Shown piece by piece: positions 18,028-27,208 of a stretch of 64,000 nt of DNA. Every line of letters begins with the position of its first letter. The first letter of the stretch is position 1. The position numbers were made by a program, and so were the translations under genes. Source of the stretch: an uncultured Rhodopila sp. (GTDB lineage: Bacteria > Pseudomonadota > Alphaproteobacteria > Acetobacterales > Acetobacteraceae); NCBI GenBank assembly GCA_903932145.1, contig CAIZFE010000051.1, positions 85,288-149,287 on the forward strand, in the 5' to 3' direction. The notes beneath the pieces were generated by a model. It searched no databases. It worked only from the letters and a program-made list of their open reading frames with translations, and had not been told where the DNA came from.

Positions 18028-18439
18028 TGTTCGTCTCCATCCGGCGCGGCTGCACGGGTCGCATCAGGCTGCCCCGGTCGGCCATTGCAGGTTGGCGGAA
18101 GAGACAGACTGACACATACCACGGGTTGTCGAAACAGCCAAGTAACCACTGGACGGCAAGCGGATGACGACCACGAACGGTTTTTCGGAGGCCGGCGATG
18201 GTCGGCATCCACGTCTTTTATGAGTGTAAGCAAAGACATGGATGGTGCGCCTTCGCGCACCATGACGACGCGGGGGGATCCGCGTGCGACAGTGTCAATG
18301 TCATCGTAGGGTTGGCATGACTCCGCGAAAACGCCCCGGTCCGGCGCAAGGATCGCAGGCCGCATCCGCCTCGGCGAGCCGGCCCTGCTGGTGCAAGGCA
18401 TCGGCATCCCCGAGGCGGGTCTTCAAAGCGTCGAAACGG
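18028..18439. other. Intergenic region between fhs and the PPOX-plsY operon
   Basis: About 410 bp with no protein-like frame. It should contain the fhs terminator and the PPOX promoter. A perfect 9-bp stem, ATGGTGCGC (18242-18250) with GCGCACCAT (18255-18263) and a CTTC loop, about 180 bp beyond the fhs stop, is the only marked structure. Confidence 0.45.
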
Positions 18440-20110
18440 CTAGAACAGACCTTCGATCTGGCCGCCCTCGCCCAGATAGATGGACTCGGCGGACGGCACG
18501 CGCGGCAGGCCGGGCATGGTCATGATGTCGCCGCAGATGGCGACGACAAAGCCGGCGCCGGCGGACAAACGCACTTCCCGGATCGGCAGAATATGGCCGG
18601 TCGGCGCGCCCATCACCGTGGCATCGGAGGTGAAGCTGTACTGCGTCTTGGCAATACACACCGGCACGTCGCCGAAGCCCGCATCCTCGAACGCCTTCAG
18701 CTTCTTCGCCACCGCATCCGGCACCGCAATGTCGGCCGCTCGGTAGATTTCCTTGGCGATGGTGCGGACCTTGTCGGCCAGCTTCATTTCCAGCGGATAC
18801 AGCGGCTTGTAATCGGCCTTGCCGGCGTCGATCTGCGCCATGACGGCGTGCGCCAATGCCTCGGCCCCTGCCCCGCCATGCGCCCAATGGGTGCAGGAAA
18901 TGGCTTCGGTGCCGATCGCCTTCATGGCGTCGCGGATCGCTTCGAACTCGGCCACGGTGTCTGTGGTGAAATGGTTCACCGCGACAACCACCGGCAGGCC
19001 GAATTTCTGCAAATTCTCGACATGGCGTTGCAGGTTCGCGATGCCGCGTTTCACGGCCTCGACGTTCTCCGGCCCCAACGCATTCTTGGCGATGCCGCCA
19101 TGCATCTTCAGGGCGCGCACGGTCGCGACGACCACCGCGCAGGACGGCTTCAAACCGGCCGACCGGCACTTGATGTCGAGGAATTTTTCGCCGCCCAGAT
19201 CGGCGCCAAAGCCGGCTTCCGTCACCACCACATCGGACAGTTTCAGCCCGAGCCGCGTCGCCATGACCGAGTTGCAACCATGTGCGATGTTGGCGAACGG
19301 GCCACCATGCACCAGCGCCGGGGAGCCTTCGAGTGTCTGCACCAAATTCGGCGAGACGGCGTCCTTCAGCAGCACCGACATCGCGCCATCGGCCTTCAGG
19401 TCGGCGGCGGTAATGTTCTTGCCCTCGCGGGTCTGGCCGATGATCATCTTGCCCAGGCGAGCCTGAAGCTCCGGCAGGTTCTGCGACAGGCAGAACACCG
19501 CCATGACTTCGGACGCGACGGTGATGTCGAAGCCGTCCTCACGCGGGAAGCCGTTGGCCACGCCGCCCAGGCTGCCGGCGATGCTGCGCAGCGCGCGGTC
19601 GTTCATGTCCAGGCAGCGGCGCCAGGAGATACGGCGGGAATCGATGCCCAGCGGGTTACCCCAATAGATCGAATTGTCGATCATCGCGGCGAGCAGGTTG
19701 TTGGCCGAGGTGATGGCGTGGAAATCGCCGGTGAAATGCAGGTTGATCTGATCCATCGGCACCACCTGCGCATAACCGCCGCCGGCCGCGCCACCCTTCA
19801 TCCCGAAACTGGGTCCCAGGCTGGGCTCTCGCAGGCAGATCGTGGCGCGCTTGCCGATGCGGTTCAGCGCGTCGCCGAGACCAACCGTCGTGGTGGTTTT
19901 GCCTTCGCCGGCCGGGGTCGGGTTGATGCCGGTGACCAGCACCAGCGCGCCATCCGTACGCGATTCGACGCTGGTGAGGAAATCCAGACCGATCTTCGCC
20001 TTGTAGTGGCCGTACGGCTCCACCGCGCTGGACGGGATTCCGAGCTTGTCGGCGATCTCCTGAATGGGACGCATTTTGGCGGCGCGGGCGATTTCCAGAT
20101 CTGGATTCAT
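18440..20110 (-). CDS. fhs: Formate-tetrahydrofolate ligase
   Basis: A 556-aa enzyme making 10-formyl-tetrahydrofolate from formate, THF and ATP; cytosolic one-carbon metabolism. The P-loop [11 protein letters not shown] is at about 65-75, followed by [32 protein letters not shown] and [11 protein letters not shown], all strongly conserved in FTHFS. Length matches. AGGAGG stands 8 nt before the ATG. The window also holds an FNT channel that might carry formate, but it is 16 kb away and no direct link is shown. Confidence 0.97.
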   Translation of the reverse strand: MNPDLEIARAAKMRPIQEIADKLGIPSSAVEPYGHYKAKIGLDFLTSVESRTDGALVLVTGINPTPAGEGKTTTTVGLGDALNRIGKRATICLREPSLGPSFGMKGGAAGGGYAQVVPMDQINLHFTGDFHAITSANNLLAAMIDNSIYWGNPLGIDSRRISWRRCLDMNDRALRSIAGSLGGVANGFPREDGFDITVASEVMAVFCLSQNLPELQARLGKMIIGQTREGKNITAADLKADGAMSVLLKDAVSPNLVQTLEGSPALVHGGPFANIAHGCNSVMATRLGLKLSDVVVTEAGFGADLGGEKFLDIKCRSAGLKPSCAVVVATVRALKMHGGIAKNALGPENVEAVKRGIANLQRHVENLQKFGLPVVVAVNHFTTDTVAEFEAIRDAMKAIGTEAISCTHWAHGGAGAEALAHAVMAQIDAGKADYKPLYPLEMKLADKVRTIAKEIYRAADIAVPDAVAKKLKAFEDAGFGDVPVCIAKTQYSFTSDATVMGAPTGHILPIREVRLSAGAGFVVAICGDIMTMPGLPRVPSAESIYLGEGGQIEGLF

Positions 20111-20467
20111 GCTTGGGTAACCTCCTGTTTTATTTTTCTACCGAATCCGAGCCAGACCGGGGGGTTGGCCCAACCAACCCTGTCCTGACGGGTAAGATCG
20201 AACCAATGCCGCCAGTCCGAGACGGGACACGGTGCCTTCACTCCGTGGCATACCAGATTTCGCGAGAAATTCAACACGCCATAGAAAGTCCGAAATCGAA
20301 GCGTCCGAAGCCCTGGGGAGCCATCCTCGCAACGACCGAACACAGGTCCGCGCCGGACGGCCACAAAATACGGCGCACGAGCACGCAACTGCAACATCCC
20401 GGTGAAACCCGTACATGCAACCGAAAATCCCATCCACGCCGCGACTTTTTGGTGCTAGAAGCCGGGC
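20111..20467. other. Divergent intergenic region upstream of fhs
   Basis: About 360 bp between divergent fhs and a small membrane protein gene. It must contain both promoters. I saw no recognisable riboswitch, repeat or short gene. Confidence 0.4.
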
Positions 20468-20905
20468 ATGAACATGCCGTTTGCCTTCCCCGATTGGGTG
20501 CCCTGGTGGGTGCCCATGGTGCTCCTCGTCCCCGCGCTGCTGTATGGGCTCGCGTTCCTGTTCATGCCGTTCAGCGTCCTGGGGGTCAAATCTCGCCTGG
20601 AGGTAATGGAAGCCAGGCTTGACGAGATCCAGCAAGAAATCCGCCACCTCGCGCTGCGATTGCCGGTCGGGCCGCGCGAGATGGACTTTGAGGACGTCTA
20701 TGCCCCCCTCGCGCAGCAGACCAAGCGCCGCGACCCGTCCGTCAGTGATCGGCCGCCGATCCCGCCCGCCGCGCAGGACCTGTATGACGACAACGAGCCG
20801 TATGAACGGCCGGCCCCGCCGCCGCATATGCGCCCGATCCGGCGCCAGGAACCGGTGATCGTGCGCCCGGAACGGTCGGAGCCGAGGTTGGATTCGCGGC
20901 GGTAG
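20468..20905 (+). CDS. Single-pass membrane protein of unknown function
   Basis: A 145-aa protein. An N-terminal hydrophobic helix (WVPMVLLVPALLYGLAFLFM) is followed by a short coiled-coil-like segment (SRLEVMEARLDEIQQEIRHL) and a Pro/Arg/Glu-rich, probably disordered tail (PPIPPAAQDLYDDNEPYERP...). Composition and codon use look real. No family recognised; may be a small scaffold or cell-envelope protein. The ATG at 20468 has a poor ribosome site, and the second Met (two codons later) is an alternative. Confidence 0.7.
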   Translation: MNMPFAFPDWVPWWVPMVLLVPALLYGLAFLFMPFSVLGVKSRLEVMEARLDEIQQEIRHLALRLPVGPREMDFEDVYAPLAQQTKRRDPSVSDRPPIPPAAQDLYDDNEPYERPAPPPHMRPIRRQEPVIVRPERSEPRLDSRR

Positions 20906-21246
20906 GACCGCATGGCATTGGGTGCGGCTGAACCGCGTTGCGGCGCCGCGCGAGAAATTTCATCTCGATAAAGCTGGTTGCTGCCCGGCTGGAACGACGC
21001 ACGTTGCAGGAACGCGGCGATGAAGAAGCCATTTAAACGGAGCCTGCCGCGTCGCCTATGAGACTGCGCAACAATGGGAACATGGAACGCGTCCCCCCTC
21101 TGTGCCGTCGGAGCGAGACGCTTTTCCCTAAGCGCCATCCAAGCACATTGGGACTATATTTTTGCACCAGGCGCATATTTACAGCAGAACATTGACGTTT
21201 TGTTAACTTTTTTTGGTACCATACTCAAAGCCAGGAGGAGATTCTC
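20906..21246. other. Noncoding stretch before the hicAB remnant
   Basis: About 340 bp with no protein-like frame. Near its end the composition becomes AT-rich (21160-21225), unlike its surroundings, consistent with a promoter of an acquired toxin-antitoxin locus. Confidence 0.4.
21192..21222 (+). promoter_or_regulatory. Candidate promoter of the hicAB remnant
   Basis: TTGACG (21192-21197) and TACCAT (21217-21222) could be -35 and -10 boxes, though the 19-bp spacing is long. They lie in an AT-rich pocket 25 bp before an AGGAGGAG ribosome site. Confidence 0.3.
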
Positions 21247-21534
21247 TTGGCTGATACCCTCGAACACATGCGGCGGAACGCGGCAGGGGACTGGACTATC
21301 AGAGATATATAGGGCGCGTCTGTCGCGTGAATGGCGTAAGCTGTCGGCCTCCGAAACGTGGATGGCGAGGGGTTTCTGGCGTTTGTCCCTGACCTGCCAG
21401 GCTGTATCTCGGACGGCGACACCTATGAGCAGGCAGCCCATAACGTAGCCGGGGCAATCGAGAGTTGGATCGAGGCGGCGGTGGAAATGGGCCGTCCGGT
21501 TCCCGCGCCCGAACTTCGCAGGGCCTTGGCATAG
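21247..21534 (+). pseudogene. hicAB toxin-antitoxin remnant (hicA start fused to hicB end)
   Basis: AGGAGGAG (21233-21240) precedes a TTG opening MADTLEHMRRNAAGDWTIRDI, like the N-terminus of larger HicA proteins, which then hits a TAG. Further on, another frame reads VNGVSCRPPKRG, the next HicA segment. From about 21361 a third frame gives DGEGFLAFVPDLPGCISDGD and then EQAAHNVAGAIESWIEAA to a TAG at 21532, a textbook HicB antitoxin core without its N-terminus. The toxin's RNA-binding centre and the antitoxin's start are gone, so neither protein can be made. Confidence 0.75.
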
Positions 21535-21571
21535 ACTGGGTCCGAACCCGACCGCGCCCGGCATCTCACTT

Positions 21572-21671
21572 CTATTGAGCGTTGGCACTTGCCTTCGCCC
21601 GAGCCGGATCGGATCGTTGAACGCCGCGCCATAAATGCATCCAGGCCGGCATCCAGCAACGCGTTCGGATT
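21572..21671. repeat. Degenerate second copy of the 3' end of prfB
   Basis: This 100-bp stretch aligns with the last 105 bp of prfB (22421-22525), including the stop codon: minus-strand translation ends KASANAQ-stop here against EASANAR-stop in prfB, and both share GCGTTCGGATT at the inner end. The two copies are in the same orientation and bracket the mntA-hepT module, like attachment-site direct repeats. Confidence 0.75.
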
Positions 21672-21703
21672 GCGTGCTGCATCGTCGCGGCGCCTCTGCT
21701 ACA

Positions 21704-22006
21704 ATGGCCCGTAAGGAACGCGATCACGCTATCGCCACATTGAAGGCTCATCAAACCCAGCTCATGCAACTGGGTGTTCAGAGCCTGTACCTGTTCGGCT
21801 CGACCGCACGCGGCCAAGCGCGGGACGATTCCGATGTTGACCTGTTCTTTGACTACCAGGAAGGAAAATTCGGACTTTTCGACCTTATGGAGGTGCAGGA
21901 GCGCACCGCGCTGATTCTCGGCCGGCCGGCCGATGTGATGACGCGCGACAGCATCCATAAGATCCTGCGTCCTGGCATCGAGGCAACGGCGCTTCGCGTG
22001 TTCTGA
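21704..22006 (+). CDS. mntA: MntA-type nucleotidyltransferase antitoxin
   Basis: A 100-aa minimal nucleotidyltransferase. LFGSTARG (31-37) and DDSDVDLFFDY (41-51) form the GS...DxD active site that binds ATP and metal. In characterised pairs MntA AMPylates the HEPN toxin HepT near its active site and so neutralises it. The ATG at 21704 is chosen over a longer frame from 21635 because the family starts close to the first helix. The stop overlaps the hepT ATG (TGATG), as in functional operons, but hepT here carries a nonsense codon. Confidence 0.88.
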   Translation: MARKERDHAIATLKAHQTQLMQLGVQSLYLFGSTARGQARDDSDVDLFFDYQEGKFGLFDLMEVQERTALILGRPADVMTRDSIHKILRPGIEATALRVF

Positions 22007-22371
22007 TGCCGCCCTCGTCTGTCCTCCCTTATTTGGCGGATATCATCGAGGCGATCGAACACATCCGTGAAAAAGCAGGCACGACGCCGCTTGAGGTGTT
22101 CAAGCGGGATTGGGAACAACAATGGATCGTTTAGCGTGGGATCGAGATCATATCTGAGGCCAGCCTGCGTTTATCTGAACCGATGAAAGCCCGGTATCCG
22201 GCCATTCCCTGGCGCAAGATTGCCAGCGTCGGGAACGTGTTACGGCACGAATACCGGCAGGTTTCTCCGCCCCTCCTGTGGGAGATCGTACAAGATCACC
22301 TGGCGCCGCTTGATGCGGCGTGCCGCACGGAATTTGCAAGGGAACAGATCGCTGGAACCGGCAAGGAATAG
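22006..22371 (+). pseudogene. hepT: HepT-like HEPN toxin interrupted by one amber codon
   Basis: From the ATG at 22006 the reading MPPSSVLPYLADIIEAIEHI...EQQWIV stops at TAG (22132-22134); the same frame continues without any indel as RGIEIISEASLRL...IPWRKIASVGNVLRHEYRQV to a TAG at 22369. In DUF86/HepT proteins the position of the stop is usually Gln, so a CAG-to-TAG change explains it. The C-terminal HEPN region with LRHEY is intact. The toxin is therefore silenced by a single base while the antitoxin is kept, unless the amber is suppressed. Confidence 0.88.
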
Positions 22372-22373
22372 CG

Positions 22374-22406
22374 CCGGCGAACCCGGTACGCCGGGCTCTT
22401 CGCCGG
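22374..22406 (-). terminator. Compound hairpin after prfB
   Basis: Outer stem CCGGCGAA (22374-22381) with TTCGCCGG (22399-22406), inner CCCGG with CCGGG. It lies 15 bp beyond the prfB stop and just after the hepT stop, so it can serve both converging genes. Confidence 0.65.
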
Positions 22407-22420
22407 TCAATCACGTCTTA

Positions 22421-23552
22421 CTACCGCGCGTTGGCGCTCGCCTCCGACCGCGTCGCGCCTGACCGCTGCGCCAGCGCAGCCGCCATGAAATCGTCCAGGT
22501 CCCCGTCCAGCACCGCGTTCGGATTACCGGACTCGACGCTGGTCCGCAGGTCTTTCACCAACTGATACGGCGCCAACACATAGTTCCGGATCTGATGCCC
22601 CCAGCCGATATCGGTCTTGGCGTCTTCCTGAGCCGCCGTCACCGCTTCCCGCTTGCGCAACTCCGCCTCGTACATCCGCGCCCGCAGCATTTCCATCGCG
22701 TTGGCTCGGTTACGGTGCTGCGAGCGATCCGTCTGACAGGCAACGATAATGCCGGTGGGCAGATGCGTGATCCGGATCGCGCTGTCGGTCTTGTTAACAT
22801 GCTGCCCGCCCGCACCGGATGCCCGGTAGGTATCCACTTTCAGGTCGGACGGATTGATGTCGATCTCGATCGAGTCATCCACGACAGGATAGACCCACAC
22901 GCTGGCGAAGCTGGTCTGCCGCCGCGCATTGGCATCGAACGGACTGATACGCACCAGACGATGAACCCCGCCCTCGGTCTTCAGCCATCCGTATGCGTTG
23001 GGTCCGGTTACTTGCAGGGTCGCCGATTTGATGCCGGCCTGCTCGCCTTCACTCTCTTCCAGCAATTGCACTTTGTAGCCGTGCTTCTCCGCCCAGCGCA
23101 TATACATGCGCATCAGCATCATCGCCCAGTCCTGAGCCTCGGTGCCGCCCGCGCCGGCATTCAATTCAATAAAGCAATCGTTGGCGTCGGCCTCACCGGA
23201 CAGCAGGCTTTCGATCTCCCGCCGCTTGGCCTCATCAGCGGCCCCGCGCAACGACTTCATCGCCTCGGCGACCATCGCGGTGTCGCCGTCGGCTTCCGCC
23301 ATTTCGATCAGTTCCAGCGCGTCAGAGACCTCGGTCTCCAGCGCCAGCACGCCTTCCATCGCCGAGGCGATCTGATTGCGTTCGCGCATGAGCTTTTGCG
23401 CGGCGGCAGCGTCGTTCCACAGCGCCGGGTCCTCGGCGCGGTTGTTCAGGTCGGCGAGGCGGCCTTCGGCGACATCCCAGTCAAAGATGCCTCCTCAGCA
23501 GCGCGACGGACTGCTTGATCTGTTCGTTAAGGGCGTCGGATTCGGCGGACAT
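22421..23552 (-). CDS. prfB: Peptide chain release factor 2, with programmed +1 frameshift
   Basis: RF2 recognises UGA and UAA and triggers peptide release. Translation starts at ATG 23552 ([23 protein letters not shown]), meets an in-frame TGA at 23483-23481, and resumes +1 as DWDVAEGRL; total about 376 aa. The SPF anticodon-like motif is in [17 protein letters not shown] and the catalytic GGQ in [17 protein letters not shown]. An unspliced reading would begin only at an internal Met (23389), which loses conserved sequence. It sits downstream of mrcA, 30 bp away, in an amiC-mrcA-prfB run. Confidence 0.96.
23481..23495 (-). promoter_or_regulatory. RF2 autoregulatory frameshift signal
   Basis: On the coding strand AGGAGG (23495-23490) is followed after three bases by CTTTGAC. 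This is the classic arrangement: an internal Shine-Dalgarno sequence, slippery CTT codon and poorly terminating TGA-C, letting low RF2 promote the +1 shift. Confidence 0.95.
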
Positions 23553-23582
23553 GGGTGGACTATGCTCTCTGGAAGGCCGGGA

Positions 23583-26210
23583 TCAATACAGCCCGCCCAT
23601 GCTGTTATCAACCCCGCCATGCACGATGGTGGGCGGTGCGGGCGATCCGTCGGCCGTCGCGGCACCGGAAAAAGCGCCGCCGATCGGGCCGGAGGCACCC
23701 GGGATCTGGCCGTCCTTGAACGCGTCGGTCACCGTGCCGGTTCCGGTGTCCCACGGCGCCATCGTCACGCCCGGCGGCACCGGGAAGGACAGGACGGGAT
23801 GCCCGGCCAGGGCGATGGCCATGTAATCGTGCCAGATCGGGGCGGCCACAGCACCACCGGTCTGGTTGTTCCCCAACGATGCGGGATTGTCGAAGCCAAC
23901 CCACACCACCGTCACCAGGTCGGGTGTAAATCCCGAGAACCAGGCATCCGCGAACTCCTGGCTGGTGCCGGTCTTGCCAGCGATCGGCCGGTTCAGGCCC
24001 TTCCCCGCCAGGGTGCCGGTGCCGCGTTGCACGACACCCTGCATCATGGTGATCAACTGAAACACACTGTCCGGATCGGCGATTTGCGCGCGCCCGTCGG
24101 CGACGGCCGGGGGCTTGGACGGATCGGAACACTCCGAACAATCCATGCCCGAGGTCCGCATCACGACATGGCCATCCGGATCCTGCACGCTGTCGATGAA
24201 GGTCGGCGTAACCTCCCTGCCCCCGGCCGCGATGGACGCATACGCCCCGGCTTCGCGCAGCACGGTGGTTTCGACCGCCCCCAATGCCGCCGGCAACACC
24301 CGTGGCATCGAATCCACCATGTGAAAGGCAATGGCATTATCCGCGATCGCCTGCATGCCGGTCTGCTGCGCCACCCGCAGGGTGACGAGGTTCATCGACT
24401 CCTCCAACGCCACCCGCAGGGACGTCGGCCCGCTGAAGGTGCCCTCGTAGTTGCCCGGCCGCCAGCGGCCTTCCGGCGTATCCACCACGATCGGTGCGTC
24501 CAGGAATTTCTGGCTCGGTGAGATGCCCTGCTCCAACGCCGTCAAATAGACCATCGGCTTGAAGCTGGACCCGGGTTGGCGATTCGCCTGGGTCACACGA
24601 TTGAACTGGCTTTGCTCGTAGCTCCAGCCGCCAACCATCGCCAGCACGCGGCCGGATTGCGGATTGAGCGACACCAGCGCGCCCTGCACCAGGGGAATCT
24701 GCCGCAGTGTTGCTCGGTTTGCCGGCGGTGGCATGGGCGGCGGTGGGGGCGCCTTGCCCTTCACCGGCATCACCGGACCCGAAGGCGGCGCGGGTTGCAC
24801 CGATGGCGGGTCGATCATCACCACGTCGCCCACCTGAACGATATCGCTCATACGTTTGGGGACCGGCCCCAACTTGCCGTCGCGCAGCGTCCGAGCCCAG
24901 TTTGTGTCCGGCAGGGCCAGGACAGCGGCCCGGCGTTCGGCTGCCGCGTTCAGCCATTCGACTTTCGCCTCGGAGTCCGAAACGCTCGCCACAATGGCCA
25001 GTTTCCAGGACGGCAGCATGCCGGATGGACGCGTCTGCTCGTTCAGTGCGGTGGGCCATTTCGTCTCAAAATCCGCCGGAGGGATGGCGACATGAGCCAA
25101 CGCCCCGCGCCAGCCGCCCATCTTGCGGTCATAGGCCATCAGACCGTCACGCAGCGACGTCTCGGCGGCGATTTGCAGGGCCGGGTCCAGGCTAGTGCGA
25201 ACCATCAGGCCCCCCTGAGTCGTGGTATCCTGGCCAAACCGGGCAATAAGCTGGCGACGCACTTCCTCGGTGAACCAATCCGCACCCGGGATCGGCGGCG
25301 GACGCCGGAATTCAGAGGGGATAACCGGCGCGGCTTTTGCCTCGGTGCCCTGGGCTTGCGTGATCGCGTGGTCTTCGACCAGCCGATCCAGAACGTAATC
25401 GCGGCGGGAGCGCGCAACGTCGGGATATTTGAACGGATTGTAATTGTTCGGCGCCTTGGGCAAGGCCGCGAGGAACGCGGCCTCGGCGACCGACAGTTTA
25501 TCCAGCGGCTTGTTGAAATAGGTCTGCGCCGCCGCCGCCATACCATAGGAGCCAAGACCGAGATAGATCTCGTTCAGGTACAACTCCAGAATGCGGTCCT
25601 TGCTGAGGCTTTCCTCGATTCGCAGCGCCAGGATGGCTTCCCGCGCCTTGCGCGAGAACGACATCTGGTTGTCGAGCAGCATGTTCTTGGCGACCTGCTG
25701 GGTGATCGTGGACGCACCGATCGGACGGCGTCCCTGCCCCGCATGGGCGAGATTGAACAATGCCGCTCGGGCGATGGCCAGCGGATCGATCCCGCGATGG
25801 GTGTAGAAATTCTGGTCCTCGGCCGAGATGAAGGACCGCTTGACGATATCCGGGATCGCGCCGACCGGCACGAAAATCCGCCGTTCGGACGCGAGTTCCG
25901 CCAGCAGCCGCGAATCGCCGGCATAAATCCGGCTCATGACCGGCGGCTGATAGTTTCGCAAACCGTCAACATCGGGCAGGTCGGCACTGAAGTGCTCGTA
26001 AGCCATGTAGCCGCCCACCGCTCCGGCAACCCCACCCAGCAGCAAGATGCCCAAAACCGCACCGAACAGACCGCGAATCGCACGCACGACGACGTTGGCG
26101 CGCCGTTTCGGTGGTTTGGCACCTTGCGTTGGTTCGGGCGCCGCGGGCTTGCCGCGCCGGACGCGATCGGAGGGCGCCAGCGGATCGCCAGCGGTGAGGG
26201 GGCCTGTCAT
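23583..26210 (-). CDS. mrcA: Penicillin-binding protein 1A (bifunctional transglycosylase/transpeptidase)
   Basis: An 875-aa class A PBP that polymerises and cross-links peptidoglycan. After a basic, Pro-rich cytoplasmic tail and one membrane span (VLGILLLGGVAGAVGGYMAY) comes the GT51 domain (SAEDQNFYTHRGIDPLAI, GASTITQQVAKNML, KDRILELYLNEIYLG) and then the transpeptidase: SSFK in PGSSFKPMVYL, SMN and KTGTS. A proline-rich insert (PPPPPMPPP) interrupts the central region. A TTG at 26249 would extend it by 13 residues; ATG 26210 is used. It follows amiC by about 100 bp. Confidence 0.96.
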   Translation of the reverse strand: MTGPLTAGDPLAPSDRVRRGKPAAPEPTQGAKPPKRRANVVVRAIRGLFGAVLGILLLGGVAGAVGGYMAYEHFSADLPDVDGLRNYQPPVMSRIYAGDSRLLAELASERRIFVPVGAIPDIVKRSFISAEDQNFYTHRGIDPLAIARAALFNLAHAGQGRRPIGASTITQQVAKNMLLDNQMSFSRKAREAILALRIEESLSKDRILELYLNEIYLGLGSYGMAAAAQTYFNKPLDKLSVAEAAFLAALPKAPNNYNPFKYPDVARSRRDYVLDRLVEDHAITQAQGTEAKAAPVIPSEFRRPPPIPGADWFTEEVRRQLIARFGQDTTTQGGLMVRTSLDPALQIAAETSLRDGLMAYDRKMGGWRGALAHVAIPPADFETKWPTALNEQTRPSGMLPSWKLAIVASVSDSEAKVEWLNAAAERRAAVLALPDTNWARTLRDGKLGPVPKRMSDIVQVGDVVMIDPPSVQPAPPSGPVMPVKGKAPPPPPMPPPANRATLRQIPLVQGALVSLNPQSGRVLAMVGGWSYEQSQFNRVTQANRQPGSSFKPMVYLTALEQGISPSQKFLDAPIVVDTPEGRWRPGNYEGTFSGPTSLRVALEESMNLVTLRVAQQTGMQAIADNAIAFHMVDSMPRVLPAALGAVETTVLREAGAYASIAAGGREVTPTFIDSVQDPDGHVVMRTSGMDCSECSDPSKPPAVADGRAQIADPDSVFQLITMMQGVVQRGTGTLAGKGLNRPIAGKTGTSQEFADAWFSGFTPDLVTVVWVGFDNPASLGNNQTGGAVAAPIWHDYMAIALAGHPVLSFPVPPGVTMAPWDTGTGTVTDAFKDGQIPGASGPIGGAFSGAATADGSPAPPTIVHGGVDNSMGGLY

Positions 26211-26308
26211 GGCGGCGATATGGGCGCTTTTGCCTAAAATCGCCAGCAACGAGATTGCTACAATCCGGGTTTAATTCACCACCGCCCTCGCAACGGGGAT
26301 GCCCCTAC

Positions 26309-27208
26309 TCAGCCCGCTTCGTCTGCTGACCCGGGCCGATTCAGATCCGCCATTTGAGCTGCACCGGTGAAAAAGGCGTCCACCGCCCGCTGCATCGCCT
26401 GCGCGACCAACCGACGATGATCAATTTTGCGCAATGCGGCCTCGTCCCTGGCGTTCGACATGAAACCCATCTCGACCAGGACACTGGGAATATCGGCCGC
26501 TTTCAGCACGACGAAACCGGCATGCCTGGCGGGGTTTTGCAGCATCGGCAAGCCCTGATCCAGGCTGCCTACCAGGTCGCGGGCGATCCGCACCGACCCC
26601 GCCCGGGTTTCTTGCCGCACAAGGCTGGCAAGAATGTGCGCGACTTCTGGCGAGGTTGACGGGATCGCATGCCCGCCAAAGCGGTCAGCGCTGTTTTCCG
26701 TGCGAGCCAGGGCAGCCGTTTGCGCGTCGGAGGCCGTCGGCGCCAAGGTATAGACCGAGGCGCCCCGCACTGAATGATCCGACAGTGCATCCGCGTGCAT
26801 GGAGACGAATAGCGCCGCACCGTGATGTTGGGCGCGGGCTACACGCTCCTCCAACGGAATGAAGACGTCGCGGGTGCGGGTCAGTTCGACGCGATACCGT
26901 CCGGTGGCCAGCAGTTGGCGTTTCAGTTCCAGCGCGGTCGCCAGGGAAATATGTTTTTCGTAGGTGCCGGAAATACCGATCGCGCCCGGGTCCTTGCCGC
27001 CATGGCCAGGGTCCAGCATCACCAGCGGTACTGGCGGTCTGGCACCGCCGCCGGAGTCGGGCCGTTTCGGGACTGGTTTGGCCGCCCTGGCGCCGTGCCC
27101 CGTCGCTGCCATCAGGGACGCGGGCAACAGAAACGTGCCGAACACCGGCGCCGCCGACACGAACCGGCGCAGCAGCAAGCGACGCATGACGGGCGGAGAC
27201 ACATCCAT
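26309..27208 (-). CDS. amiC: N-acetylmuramoyl-L-alanine amidase (AmiA/B/C family)
   Basis: A 299-aa Amidase_3 zinc hydrolase that cleaves the peptide from peptidoglycan during cell separation. A twin-Arg-like basic start (MRRLLLRRF) and hydrophobic stretch indicate export. Zinc and catalytic residues: His in MLDPGHGGKDPG, Glu in GTYEKHISL, His in SMHADAL, and Glu in VLVEMGFMSN. LytM/AMIN domain absent. AAGAGGAATC precedes the ATG. Upstream of mrcA and prfB and divergent from rne, a widespread alphaproteobacterial arrangement. Confidence 0.94.
   Translation of the reverse strand: MDVSPPVMRRLLLRRFVSAAPVFGTFLLPASLMAATGHGARAAKPVPKRPDSGGGARPPVPLVMLDPGHGGKDPGAIGISGTYEKHISLATALELKRQLLATGRYRVELTRTRDVFIPLEERVARAQHHGAALFVSMHADALSDHSVRGASVYTLAPTASDAQTAALARTENSADRFGGHAIPSTSPEVAHILASLVRQETRAGSVRIARDLVGSLDQGLPMLQNPARHAGFVVLKAADIPSVLVEMGFMSNARDEAALRKIDHRRLVAQAMQRAVDAFFTGAAQMADLNRPGSADEAG

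Noticed and set aside
18284..20188. A 634-codon plus-strand frame antisense to fhs
   Set aside because: It mirrors the minus-strand fhs in GC-rich third positions, is rich in His/Arg/Gly/Gln with no motifs, and fhs is unmistakable.
20111..20467. Folate or formate riboswitch before fhs
   Set aside because: No conserved riboswitch core could be made out by eye; the leader length is unknown.
24576..26237. Long plus-strand frame antisense to mrcA
   Set aside because: Antisense shadow; mrcA has all PBP motifs.
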